A DNA stretch of 64,000 nucleotides, from NCBI RefSeq assembly GCF_026914185.1, contig NC_070568.1, positions 3,120,001-3,184,000 of the forward strand, given 5' to 3'. Under the pieces are notes generated by a model. The model had not been told where the DNA came from, searched no databases, and worked only from the letters and a program-made list of their open reading frames with translations. This document shows, one piece after another, positions 24,854 through 36,200 of the stretch. Origin of the DNA: Puccinia triticina (lineage: Eukaryota > Basidiomycota > Pucciniomycetes > Pucciniales > Pucciniaceae). The translations under genes and the position numbers were made by a program. Each line of letters opens with the position of its first letter. Position 1 is the stretch's first letter.

Positions 24854-25212
24854 GAGCATCCGCATCCATTGCTAAGTTAGTCTGGACTCTCAGATTACGG
24901 TTGGAGTAGGCTAATCCGAGTGGCTGACCGCATCGGTGTAGATTGGGAGGTCCGAGGCTGTCGGAGATTATGTGATTAGGTGCCTGTATGGTATGTATTT
25001 GGCACCTAAACACATAGAGTTCATGCCATTGAGCATGATGCATATGCATTTTAGAGGTTAGTCCGAGGACTAGTGGGGGCTAGATTTATACCCCTTTAGC
25101 TCCAAACCAAGCTCTGGGTCAAGTTGATCCCCGGTTGATCCAACCCAATGCGGTTGCGGGGTCGAACTAAGTACCCTAATCCGGGCTAACTTAGCGCCCA
25201 GTGCGGATGGTC
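24854..25212. mobile_element. PIF/Harbinger-like MITE, 359 bp
   Basis: Left end GAGCATCCGCA; right end, inverted, GACCATCCGCA; flanked on both sides by TAA (24851-24853 and 25213-25215). A 3-bp TWA target duplication and a GAGCATC-type terminal repeat are characteristic of PIF/Harbinger-derived (Tourist-like) MITEs. Both ends also contain GCTAAGTTAG. No coding capacity. A related end (TAAGAGCATCTCCACTGCGG) occurs at 43925. Confidence 0.72.
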
Positions 25213-25675
25213 TAAGCAGTCTCACCCGTAGGGTTGACGGCGCCACATTTGAGAAAGTGTGTGCCAATTGACGCCTAGAAGACCCCCTCAAGGGGTGCGC
25301 CTTTGGCTGGCGCAAGGGCGGTGCGCCCAGGTGAGGCTGAGAGGGCAGGATTTTATGCATGTCAATGATTTTTTGGTATTTTGGAACTGAGGAGTTCATT
25401 TTTTTTCCTGGGTAGGGTATCCCCGTGGGGTCCCCCACAGAAACCACCGCAGCCAACAGGTCCCGACCTCACCCATGGAGGTATCCCCGCGGGTAACCCC
25501 GAGGAAACCCCCACAAATCAAGAATGATGCTTGGGGCCCCCGATCTCATGCAGAAGTGGGATGCGCGCACACCCCTCATTTTTACCCAAAGGTGCGCGGG
25601 TGCAAGGCGTACTCACCCGGGATGGTCAAGCAACACCGCCCGGCGGCGCCCAGCAGGCCCTGATGGCGCCTGGGA

Positions 25676-25770
25676 GACCCTCTAACTTAACACAAGTCCC
25701 CCCTGGTGAGAGGCTCGCTGTGGCTGGCCGCAAAGCGGCCCCTCCCGCCGGGAGGGACTTGCGCGTAATG
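25676..25770. repeat. Copy of a hairpin-ended repeat (AAGTCCC...GGGACTT)
   Basis: About 85 bp beginning near AACTTAACACAAGTCC and ending GAGGGACTTGCG. It is an inverted copy of 42577-42665 and resembles the hairpin termini of the TIR elements at 38.9, 46.2 and 47.1 kb. Confidence 0.6.
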
Positions 25771-27192
25771 TCAAAATTTTGGCTGGGAAAGAAATCACAA
25801 TTGGCTGGAGGGAAAATATTAAGCCTCAGCCAGCCTCCCCCTCAGGTCCTGTGGACCTGCCCCAGAGCCAAAAAGATACTTCTGGACCTCAGCTTTTATT
25901 TGGCACTGGTCTCATCTCCTCAATACAAACCATTTGCACTGTACTAATGGTTTAAAAATGAAAGAAAAAAAAAAAAAAAAACATGAGGAAATGTAAACTG
26001 AGGATGCGCAACCATCATGCCTGGTGGATCCTGGATCTGCAAACCTGCAGATCCTACACATGTAGTGTTGCATTTTGTTGCAGAAAAGAAATTCAATTGT
26101 GCATATTATCAGAAAATCCAAAAATGGATCTTCAGAGCAATGTAATATCCTTCAGGGTTCCTTTGACCTTCAAAACGGATTCCTTCAATCAGTTTTGGGT
26201 CTTTTTGCTCAAATTTTTGGGTGAGGGTGCGCATCAGCACTGCCAATGAAACTGTCTATTCAGTTTTTTTTTGCACATGTTTTGCTGATTTTTAAATAAT
26301 TATTTAGTTATTTTGGGGTTGAATATCCTTCCTTTCCCTGCCAGACTTCAGACATTAGGCGTACACCACGGGTGCAGTTGGACGGCGGGCGGACGTCCGG
26401 TCCGACGTTGGCCACCCCCTCTCTGCCCCTGCAGCAATACTTTGCACGGTGGACATTGGGAGGAGTGTATGTTGGGAAGGTCGGGCTGCCCCAGACAGCG
26501 GCTAGGCCACAAATCCTACCCGGACGTTGGGCTTCAAGCTGGGATTGCCCAGACGTTGGCCGCAGGGCCTTGGGTCATGAGGAGATCCGAGCAGCAAAAA
26601 TCTTCCCGAGGGTGGGTCGATCCGGCGACCACGCCATGCCTTTGGAGGTTGACCGCTGACCGGTGCAATTGCTTACGACCACTGCAATGACAACAATGTT
26701 CATATCAGCTTCCATCTAAGTTACGATTATATACTGCATTCTCTTCTTATCATGAAGAGCAAACAGTGTGAAGTCCAACATTTTTTTTTTTTTTTTCTCT
26801 TCTATGTACAATCCGCGAGCACGCTCGGCAGATCGTACTGGTGCTCTCAGGAAACTCACTTTTTCAAGTGAGTTTCTGACCTTGGGCCAACGGACAGGTT
26901 GACTAGTCCGGTGACTCGTTGGGAAGGTCGGCTCATTAGCCGACCTGTTGACAACCTCGAGGGCGAGCCAACCATGCTGACCCACCGGGCAGATGGGTTG
27001 GCCGGACCTATCAGACAAGCCGACCATGCTGCCTCGCGGGTCGGCATGGTCGGATGAGGTCGGCCTGCCCTCCCTGTCGTGAGGAACAGCCGACGGGTGG
27101 TCGGGCAGGGTCGGGCCGACCCGAAGGGCTGCTCGACGTCCTACCAGGACGGCCCGACCCAAGTCCGCCCGCCGCACGACTCACTTTACAAG
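25771..27192. other. Intergenic; nothing recognised
   Basis: Contains poly-A/poly-T tracts (25967-25980 and 26781-26797), a hairpin AAACTCACTT/AAGTGAGTTT near 26851-26875, and a GC-rich block 26350-27180 with repeated GACGTTGG and GGTCGGC words. The upstream exons of the gene starting at 27193 should lie here but cannot be identified. It is possible that they are displaced by an insertion. Confidence 0.35.
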
Positions 27193-28526
27193 TGGAGCAG
27201 TGGTGTAAGCCTCTCCTGCGGAGAGCCCTCCGGGCGGGGTCCCCCGGACCCTCCGTTCGACTCCAGACCGCCAACCAGGCCAACGACCAGCTCTCCATCT
27301 CTCGGAACCCTAGCTGGTTATCACATGTGTCTTGTTACGTCGCATGTTTCATGACGTTATTCCACCGGTATCCTAGAACGTATAGTTGTATATACATATC
27401 AGTAGTTAGATTAATAGTGCGGTATGTGAAATCAATAGCACTTTAAAAAAAAAACAAAAAAAAAAAAAAAAAAATCTCTCGGAACCTCGACCGGCAGTTC
27501 GGTGAACTGCATGGTCAGTCCGCACACACACACAAGCAAACAACCACGGCAGGCTGACGAGGCTCGACAGCATCGGCCGCACCCTTCAAACAGGACGCCC
27601 TGGCTTTCATCTGGCCCCAGTGCATCGCCCTCAAGGCCGCCTTCGCCTCCCGCCTCCCGCCCATCTACTTCGCCATCTGCCGCCCCAACATCGCCTTCGT
27701 CGCCGAATACGTCCTCTACGTTATGCCCGGCGAAGAGGCCTACGGGAAGAACGATATCGTCTTCGCCTGCGAGGGCTTCCTGCCCCTCGTCCTCGACCCC
27801 GAAATGGTCCTCGATCCCCAGAGCTGGAAACTGTTCAACAAACTCAAAGTCCAGATCCACCTCTCTCATTCACTGCCCACCCTTGGCTTTCTTTAACCCC
27901 TTCTCTCATCACAGATCTACATCCAACGGCTCGACCAGACCGGCCAAGAAAAGGCCGACTCCCGCGTCCTCCCCACCCTGTTCGTCGAAAGTCTGTCGAG
28001 CTATTCCGGGCTAGACGTCGTGCCTGCAGAGTCGGAGATCGAGTTTGAGAAGCTGGTCACGGAGACCAAAGAGGAGGCATGCCGATCAGCCCATTTCCCG
28101 GCCCACCCCCACGAGCTGACACTGCTCTTCATCGCTTAGCTCATTGGAGCAGGCGCCGATCTGGCGCTGGTGCAGAGCCGACATCCGTACAGCAAGTTTG
28201 CGGTCTGGGCGATCGAGTTCCTGCATCGCTGTGCGAGCCCGGTAGACCACCAGGCGGCGGAGCAAGAGCAGACGGGTCCCTCGTCGGCTGCGTCCCCGTC
28301 GACGGGGACGTCGAGGAAACGGGCGCGCCAGAGCGAGCACGGCCCGGGGCCCTCGTCGCCACTCCCTACCCCAGCCTCGCCCGGCTCAGCCCCGCACTCG
28401 TCCGGCGTCCACGTGGACATCAACGTGGGGCGTGTGTCGGAGGAAGAGTACGCCCAGGACGGTGGTGGTCTGGGGACTCCGATTTTTCCAGGTTACGCAG
28501 GGAGGTCTGGTCCTGGATCTGCCTAG
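27193..28526 (+). pseudogene. Unrecognised GC-rich gene, 3' part, interrupted by a retroinsertion
   Basis: Coherent exons are 27193-27513 (minus the 27310-27473 insertion), 27571-27848, 27915 to about 28050-28076, and 28140-28526 (stop). Predicted stretches include LQTANQANDQLSISRN joined across the insertion to LDRQFGELH, then DALAFIWPQCIALKAAF, RLPPIYFAICRPNIAFVAEY, LPTLFVESLSSYSGLDV and HPYSKFAVWAIEFLHRC, ending in a Ser/Pro-rich tail with a basic SRKRARQ patch. CTGAC branch sites precede two acceptors. The third donor is either GTCACG at 28053 or a non-canonical GC at 28077. I do not recognise the family; a helical repeat protein is possible. The 5' end is missing from the model. Codon use is very GC-rich, like the gene at 33-38 kb. 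The insertion breaks the first exon, so this copy is probably inactive. Confidence 0.55.
27310..27473 (+). mobile_element. Poly(A)-tailed retroinsertion in an exon, 13-bp target duplication
   Basis: A 164-bp segment ends in an A-rich tail of about 28 nt. It is flanked by perfect copies of ATCTCTCGGAACC at 27297-27309 and 27474-27486. Removing the segment and one copy restores an open frame across the join. This is the signature of LINE-mediated retroposition: a 5'-truncated LINE, SINE or transcript fragment. The source element is not recognised. Confidence 0.82.
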
Positions 28527-29820
28527 GTTTCCCTGCAAACCCTGAGAGCATCTGGGGTTCCAGAGCAACAGGGTTCCACTGCATGCATGCACTGCCAGTG
28601 CTGCTGGATGTCATCTGGATGCTTTGGGGAATGGTGGGGTGGTATTGTCGCCCCTGCAAATTTAGATGTTGGAGTTGGGTTGCCATGACATTTTATATCA
28701 AGTGTAGGGTTGAATGTGGGTTGGGTTGACCCACTGGGTACCCAACCTGTGGTCTGGGTTGGCTTTTGTCTCAAAAACTGGTTATTGAACCTGCAACAGT
28801 GACAGACCTGCTAGATTTTCCAGGTTGGGTTCAGGCAGCCTATTGGAGGACTTCCCGTCACTTTTGAACAGATCTGGAATTCCAGATTTTGCAGGGAAAT
28901 CTGGAATCTGGAACTCTGGATCACTTTGGGGATCTTCGGGGACCCAGATTTCCCTGCGAAATTTGATATCTGGTGGCTCAGATCTGACTTTCCAGATCGA
29001 CGGGAAGTCCTCCATTTTCTAATCAGGTTGGCCTGTGACCATTACACCTCCAACAGCCAAGTTGGGGGTTTGGTGCCTGATAGGTTGGTTTGACCCAAGA
29101 CCTGTTGGGTCAGCCCATGACCCAAAAGTAAAACAGTAAGACGTTGAGCTGGGTTTGGGCAGCATATTTTCAAATCTGACCTGCACTCAATTCTGGGTTG
29201 GGTTTGGGCACTGTTTTCCTATCCAGTTTCATCCCTAGGTGTCAGGCACTGATGCTGTCTCACTGTGTTGGTGTTGGCATGATGCTGTGGGCAAGATCTT
29301 GCCCTCAACAAGGACCACAGTGCTCCGTGAGGGAATGCTTGCTTCTGAGAGCAACTCGTCCACCCCAGCCCATTATTTCCAGAATCCACACTCTCCCTGC
29401 CTCTCACAGAGACCAAAGAACAACATTTCTGTAGACTTACCACATTCCTTTTCTGCCATGGCCAGGTACCCGTTTGGCATGGCTTGATTGGTGCCCTGTA
29501 TTCAGCAAGGAACAGGCTGCACAGCCTCCAAAGCCGCTCTCAGTGCTTGAACCATGAAAAAATTGATGTGAATAGGTGTCAGGAAACATTCAGTAACATA
29601 TGATGAAATTCCAGTTGGTACTGCAACATTACTTCCCTTGAATAAACATGGCCCCTTTGTCATCATCAGGGGGTTCTACCACTTTTCCATAAGTGTATGA
29701 TTGAAGATAAGGATGGAGTTAGCTTCATGCCACCTACCACCTAGTCCCCTTAGTTTTTTCATGGTGTTGTAAGCTTCTTGAAAAGAAGCAACTCATTGGG
29801 TGCAAAGCTGATGAGAAAGT
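28527..29820. other. Intergenic; degenerate CCAGATTT/GGTTGGGTT repeats
   Basis: No gene. Words such as TCTGGAATTCCAGATTTTGC and GGGTTGGGTTTGGG recur several times between 28530 and 29210. The palindromic segments around 28860-29010 mirror each other, which suggests an eroded foldback element. Confidence 0.4.
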
Positions 29821-29829
29821 AAGGAACAC

Positions 29830-30300
29830 CTTTGGGTACCCGGCACCCGCGGGTGGGTACCTGTCACACCCGCCAGGTTGAGGTAGTGCCAGATGCAGTT
29901 TTGGGTGTCAGCTTTTGGTGAAAAAAACAACCTGGTACCCAGGTACTTGCTGACCAAAGGCCCCCGGGCTTGCTTGTGGATTGAAGCCTTGGGCAGCCAG
30001 TACAGGCAATTGAGAGAGAGTATTCATTCTCCCAATGGCCAGTACCAGCAATCTCATTGGCCAAGAGGGACAGGCCCAACCCAAAGCAACCCTTCCTTCC
30101 AATCACTTTGTTGGTCAGGGTTGCTGAGCCTCAGCATCTCATTGGCTGAGAGGCACAGGCCCAACCCAAAGTGACCGGAAGGAGGAGTTACTCCTTCCAT
30201 CCAATCACTATGTTTAAGGGGGGTACCCACAGTGCTGGGTGTTGGGTTTAGATGAAAAAACAAGTGGGGTGCCAACAGCACCTGTTTTCACTAAGGCATT
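29830..30300. repeat. GGTACCC/GGGTACC repeat block
   Basis: Repeated GGGTACC words and two GTTTTGGGTGTxxG-like and GATGAAAAAACAA segments bracket 29840-30290, with an internal CACAGGCCCAACCCAAAG duplication at about 30068 and 30148. Related GGTACC-rich blocks are at 40450-40570, 42320-42500, 42880-43000 and 43670-43810. Confidence 0.5.
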
Positions 30301-30579
30301 CTCTATGAAAAAGTAATCTTACTAAAGAAATGGAGCAAAACAAGGAGCTCTAAAGGAGTGTAAGGTCAGGGTGTAGGGCTCTGTTTCTTCAGTTTGGCCC
30401 AGACAGTTCTGTCAGCTGGCTACTATTGCTAGAGATGGCACTGACAAACCTGTTGCAGGTACCTGCCAGAATGTGCGTGTTTGGGTGTGGATGCTGGGTT
30501 TCTGGGAGAAATCCAGCGGGTACCCGGGTATTCTTAGTGGGGGCCTGCCCTTGTTTGGCCATGTGGTGACTGCCACAAC

Positions 30580-31060
30580 CGGAAGGCATTCCTTCTGGCC
30601 AAAGAGGTTGTGTAATCTCTTTTTACTCTTTGACAGGAAGAATTCCTTTCCGGTCAAAGATGTTACACAGCCGCTTCAGCCAAAAGAAAACCCTTGCTGG
30701 CCAAAGGAGTTGTGTAGCCTCTTTGAATGGAAGGAATCCTCCCAACCAAGGCGGTTGAGTAGCCCCTCCAATTGAAAGGAATCCTTTGGGCTAAGGAACT
30801 CAACCTCCTTGGCCAGAAGGATTTCTTCCAGTAAAAGGGGCTACTCAACCTCCTTGGCCGGAAGGATTCCTTCCAGTCAAAGAGGTTACTCAACCTCCTT
30901 GGCCGGAAGGATTCCTTCCAGTTGAAGATGTTACTCAGCCTCCTCAGCCAGAAAGGGTTCCTTGCGGTTCAAGAGGTTACACAACCTCTTCAAACAGAAG
31001 AAATCCTTTTGTTTGAAGGGAGTATAACCTCTTCAAATGGAATGATTCCTTCTGGTCAAT
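30580..31060. repeat. 45-bp minisatellite
   Basis: Units of 45 bp such as those starting at 30844 and 30889 (CTCAACCTCCTTGGCCGGAA, then GGATTCCTTCC) repeat about ten times with increasing divergence outwards. Each unit contains the palindrome GGAAGGATTCCTTCC. The neighbours at 30580-30800 include inverted units. Confidence 0.78.
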
Positions 31061-31433
31061 TTTGAGGGGCGCATACCTGCAGGTGACCCAATATGCGGGT
31101 GCGGGTGCGGGGGTCCCACTTGGCCAAAAAAAAACCGTGGGTACCCAGGTGTGGCGGGACCATCTCTAAATATTGCAGATCCACCATGACATGATTTCAA
31201 TAGAGGCTTGAAAGAACAACTCCTAAAAATTGGGCAAACAACTCCCAAAAGTCAATTATGTTACTGGGACTGGTTCTTGACCAGCCACCCAACATTGAAC
31301 TGGGCCCCTTTTTGGGGTACAATGTGTTTGGGAGTTGTTGACCAAAAAAAAATTATGTTTGGGATCTGTAACTACCAATTTCCCACAAGATTATTATTTT
31401 ATTTTGGCTCAAACTGGGGGATGTCTGACCTAA

Positions 31434-31544
31434 CACCAGGAAAAACAATGATCACTTGTCTGCAAGTGACATGGCAAAGTCCAAAGGGGCCTTTGTACTT
31501 TCTCATGTCACTTGTAGACAAGTGATCATTGTTTTTTCCTGGTG
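31434..31544. mobile_element. 111-bp near-perfect hairpin MITE (CACCAGG ends)
   Basis: The arms CACCAGGAAAAACAATGATC and the inverse, followed by ACTTGTCTGCAAGTGACATG and its inverse, leave a loop of ~25 nt. The same CACCAGG...CAAGTGACAT arms bound the longer element at 40741-41979, so this is a deletion derivative of that family. Flanking bases are TAA and TAT. Confidence 0.78.
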
Positions 31545-31688
31545 TATAAATGCCCGCCACCATGATCCTCTTTGGGAGTTGTCTGCAGAGCAATTGTTTG
31601 TGTCATGGCCTTCACCCCTGTCAGGATCATTGACTGTCCTCAGCTCACAAGTTTGATTTATCTTTTCCATCACTCTTAGTGATGTCTA

Positions 31689-31706
31689 CCCCCCCCCCCC
31701 CCCCCC
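31689..31706. repeat. 18-nt poly-C tract
   Basis: An uninterrupted run of C; length is likely to be uncertain. Confidence 0.95.
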
Positions 31707-31709
31707 TTT

Positions 31710-33245
31710 CCCTCACATTGTGTGATTTATCTTTCTCTCTCTATCAACATTTATTGATGCTATCCATCACAAAGTTGTAATGCTTATTAACTCACTCATC
31801 CATTGTTAATTTACAATGTGCTTCCACATCTTAAGGTGTGTTTAGCATATGTACTTCCTGTCCTTCCATCTCATGTGGACAAAGAGACAGAGAGGAACTC
31901 CTCTGAGATAAGCAAGGGTCAATGAAAAGGGTACTAACTGTCAATATTCCTGTTGGTGATACTGGGAGTGTAGTGGCCTTTTTCTGGTGATCCTGGGCTG
32001 TCTGGAGGTGTGGTTCTGGTCTGCTGAATTCTGTGGATCCCTCTGATGCATGGGGGATCCTCATTTTGAAAGTTTTCACAGTTTGCTTATGTAATATGTA
32101 CATGTGGCCGGTGCACCTGGTAGTGTCTACACATCACAGCTGTGCATGCGCACCACAACTCAAGAGCTCTGGGCAGGAGTAGAGTTACAAATCAGATGTG
32201 GTAAGTTGTAACTAGGGTTGCATGAGGAAACAGAACATGAAGTCAAAATAAGGATGACTCTTAAGATGAAAAAGATATAAAGTATTTTAGGTATAAAAGA
32301 GTAGAAAGGGCAGACTTGAGGTCAGCTGCGCTGGCTCTAAGGCTGACGGTGGATATCTGTCACATCAAGGCTTGATCTAACACCCAACGTGCCTCAGAGG
32401 GTGGCGGCTTGAGCTGAGCTTGTCCCATTGCAGGCCTTGACCATCAAAGCGGATATCTGCTACATGAAGGCTTGATGTAACACCCAGCATGCACCCCGGG
32501 GGTTGCATGGACAGCTGACACAGATGTCAGAAGGTGGGGATGAGCTTCCTGCCATTTTGTGGCCTCTCCCCTGAGACACCTTGCAGCTCCTGAACACCTA
32601 TGTGTGTGTGTGTGGGAGAGGAGATGGGATAGCTGGCTTTGCTGACACAGGATCTGTGTAGTGTATCTGTTACATGATTGGCAGTACATGTACTCCTAAG
32701 GCTATAAAACCTCAGAGTGAAAGTGTTAAACAGCTCATGACTGGGGGCTTCATTGACAGCTGTGTGCGGCTAAAACTGGATACTAAACACCACTCATCTT
32801 GAGGAACTGGGGACAGCCTCTGCTGAGAGGTGTCTCCCAACTCTGACCAACATACTTGACAGTTCCTCCAGTCTGACACACCGATGGGCAGTGCCTCCTG
32901 CCTGTGCATAAACAGCTCCTTTGTGATGTTTTGCATGTGCGTCAGTTGGATGATCCAGGGTGGGAGTGTGTGTATTGACTTGGCTGATACAATGTTTGTC
33001 TGATGTGTCTGTGCTTGATCTACAGTTGGATGCCCAAGGTTCATATGCTGATCATGGGGAATGAGATACACACCAAACAGTTCCTTCACTCCCACACTGC
33101 AAAGCAGCAAGTTCCATCCAGATCAGCAAGTTTACATAATGCAGTTGACAGTTGTATGATGCAGGGGGGGTGTTTAGGGGGCTGTTTGGATCTGCATGGT
33201 TTGTGACTGTTTTGGGGGGTGGACCCTTGGCCAGTCCCCTGGGCT
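31710..33245. other. Intergenic; nothing recognised
   Basis: No gene. A duplicated segment with GGATATCTG.(C/T)ACAT.AAGGCTTGAT occurs near 32350 and 32450. No promoter motif is visible except just before 33291. Confidence 0.4.
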
Positions 33246-33248
33246 ACA

Positions 33249-33256
33249 TATAAAAG
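33249..33256 (+). promoter_or_regulatory. TATA box of the bromodomain-BAH gene
   Basis: TATAAAAG lies 35 bp before the ATG at 33291, so the 5' leader would be very short. The ATG context, GCAGCCATGG, is a strong initiation context, and the two support each other as the gene's start. Confidence 0.5.
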
Positions 33257-33290
33257 GGGAGCAGCCTCCACAGGGTGGGCAGCTGCAGCC

Positions 33291-36200
33291 ATGGACCCCG
33301 CCATCCTCATCCATGCGGTCACCAACGCACAGGCACTCGTCAAACACTCCGCCAGGCTCACCCCCACCAGCGCATTCCCCCGCCACCACCAGCTGGGCTG
33401 TGCAGTCGTCATCTGCGCATGCTTCGAATCACAGACAGTCAGCACATATTCATCCTCCCAGCGACGGTCAACAGAGGAAAACTAACCAAACATCTAAACA
33501 TCCAAACAGGAAACCGACATCCTCGCTAGCGTCTTCAGGAAACCAGCCGCACTCAACTACCAGACCCTCTTCAACGCCATCCAGGAGCCCCGATCACTCG
33601 AAGCAGTCAGGGTAAGCACCACAAACACACAACCACCAAGCACAACCACTGACTCAGCCTCCAGAACGACCTCGTCAGCGGAAAGTATGGCTCCGCAAAG
33701 GCCTTCTACATCGACCTCAAGTCCGTCTACAGCACCCTCGCCGTCCTCTCCCAGATCGCGCCGGGGATATGGAAGGCGGCAAAGACGATGGACGTCAGTA
33801 CCTTCTTCAAATAATCACACACACCTGCTAAAACTGACGACAGAGCGTGTGCAGAGCTTCACGGACGACGCTTGGATGACGGTGGTTTCCCTGCAGGCGG
33901 AGAAAGTGGAGAACGGCGAGCTGGAAAACCCGCTGCCCGATGCCCACCAGCTGTTCGCGACCCCGGACGCGGCCGACGACCCGCGCCCGCCGTGTCTGGC
34001 GGACACCCCGGTGGAGGCGGTCCTGGAGAGTCTCTCGGGCCGGCTGACGGCGGCGGCGCGGGCGCAGCTGCCGTCCAACCGCACCGGCGAGGGCCCGCCG
34101 CGGCTGGCGCTGGCTCTGCCGACGAGCACCGCGGACGCCCTGGCGGACGACCCGGAGATCGAGGTGCTCTATCCGCCCGCCGCCTCGCTCAAGCGGCTCC
34201 GCACGCCCGAGCGATGTCCCCACCCGCCCTCGCCCTCCTCCCTCGACACCCTCCTCCCCCCCTCGGCCACCAAAAGAGCCCGGCTCGAGCACGACCACGG
34301 CGTGGATGAGCTCGGCTGGCTGCGGCCTGTCGAGCGCATCAACCTGCCCAAGGCCCTCGACCTGCTCATCCTCCTCCTCCACACCATCCTCGACCATCCC
34401 CGTAAGTCCTTCCCCTCCCAGCCCTCGATACTCAGCTCACGTCTTTTCTGTTGCACAGGCTTCGTGATTTGCGGGTACCAGCAGACGCTCAAACAGGCCC
34501 TGCACGCGCCGCTCGAGGGTCTGCGCCGGACGATGGCCGACGCGCCCGAGCAGCTGTCCTCCCTGCGACTGCTCGACGGGGCGATCCACGCGCTCATCCT
34601 GGCCGCCAAGCGGGTGCCCAAGCCCATCAAGGCCGAGGAGCCCGAGGGCGACGCAGCCGGGGACCGGGCGACGGCGAAGCGGGCCCGGCTGTGTCTGCAG
34701 CGGATATATCACGAGATCCACGCGCTCGACTTCGCCCACTACTGCTCCGCCATGACCGCCCCGCCGACCGCCGAAGAGACGGCCAACGACGCCGCGATCC
34801 ATGCGGCCCATCTGGCCGCCTTCGCGCGCACGATGCGTCGCAAGGTGCGCGCGCACGTCCGCATCCTGCTCCCCCCCACGCCTGCGTCCGGGCCCACTCC
34901 CTCGCCGCTGACGGAGGAGCGCGAAGGGTCGACGGCCGACGCCGAGCGCGACTGGGTCGTCCAGCAGCTGGTCGTCGCCGAGCGCGAAGAGAGCCGCCGG
35001 TCGTCGTCCGCCTCGCATCCCGCGGACGCCGAAGACGACGAGCCCGGGGCGGCCAAGCTGCGCACGCAGATCCTGAACGCCTTCGTCAGCCCGGCGGGCG
35101 CGGGCGTGCCGGGGACCGCCCCGTTGGCGTGTCTGCGGTTCAAGACGCTGGCCGTGCGGGTGGGCTCGTGGGTGCGGATCTTCGACCCCGCCCGGCCAAG
35201 CAAGCCCGTGGTTGGCCAAGTCTTCGCCATCGTCCTCGCCGCTGCCCCGTCCGTCTCTCCCCTCTCTCCCTCCCTCCAACCACCGCATACTGACCCCCGG
35301 CTGATCCTTCAGAGGCCCGAACAGGCCCGCACAGGCCGTCGTCGTCGTCGCACGGTTCCTCAGGGCCGCCGACGTGCCCACGGACACCGGGCACCGCCCG
35401 CTGGCCAAGGAGCTCTTCCGGTCGGCCGCCTTCGAGGCCCATCCCGCAGAGTCCGTCCGCCCCCTCCCTCCCCTTCCCCTCCCCACTGGCTGACGAAAGT
35501 GAGTGTTACAGGGCGGTCCTGGACTGTTGTGCGGTCCTGCACATCGACGACTACCGTGAGTGACCCTGCCTAAAGCGAGCTAAGAGAAAGAGAGAGACTG
35601 ATATGGGACGCGCAGTGAGAGCCCGGCCGACGGATGAAGCGGGGCTGAGCACGACCCACGTCTGTCGATACGGCTACAACCCGATCCTGCACCAGCTGAC
35701 GCGGCTCTCGGCCGCCGAATTCGCCCGCTCCATGCCCCCCGGCCACACGCCCTTGGCCCTGGCCCCGCTGCCCACGCCGCTCGAGCAGACCCAGCTGCCG
35801 CTGCAGAAGCCGCCCGCCCGGGCCGGAGCGAGGGCCAAGCCGGCCGACGACGCCCGCTTCGCCTTCCCCCGCGCAATGTCCGATCCCCTCGGCGTCCCCG
35901 GCTCCCACCACCACCAGCTCCGCGCCGATCCGTCCACCGCCCTGCCGCGCCGCGCGTCCGAGTTCAATCGTCTGTCCTCCCCTGCCTCCCTTGGACATCC
36001 CCTCGAGACTGACCTTCCTTCTTGTGTGTGGTAGCCCGGACGACGACGTCGATGGAGGTCCCGTCGCCCATCTCCTTGCTCGACCCCTGCCTCACCGAGC
36101 CTCCATCTGCCCCACCACCCCCGCCCACCGCTGCCGACATCCCCGTGCCTCACACCGCCGACCCGCCGCTTCTGCCCTCCTTCCACACGGCCCAGGACGC

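Noticed and set aside
34437..35486. A 349-residue minus-strand gene
   Set aside because: It is an antisense shadow of the GC-rich coding exons of the bromodomain-BAH gene, with Arg/Gly-rich low-complexity content.
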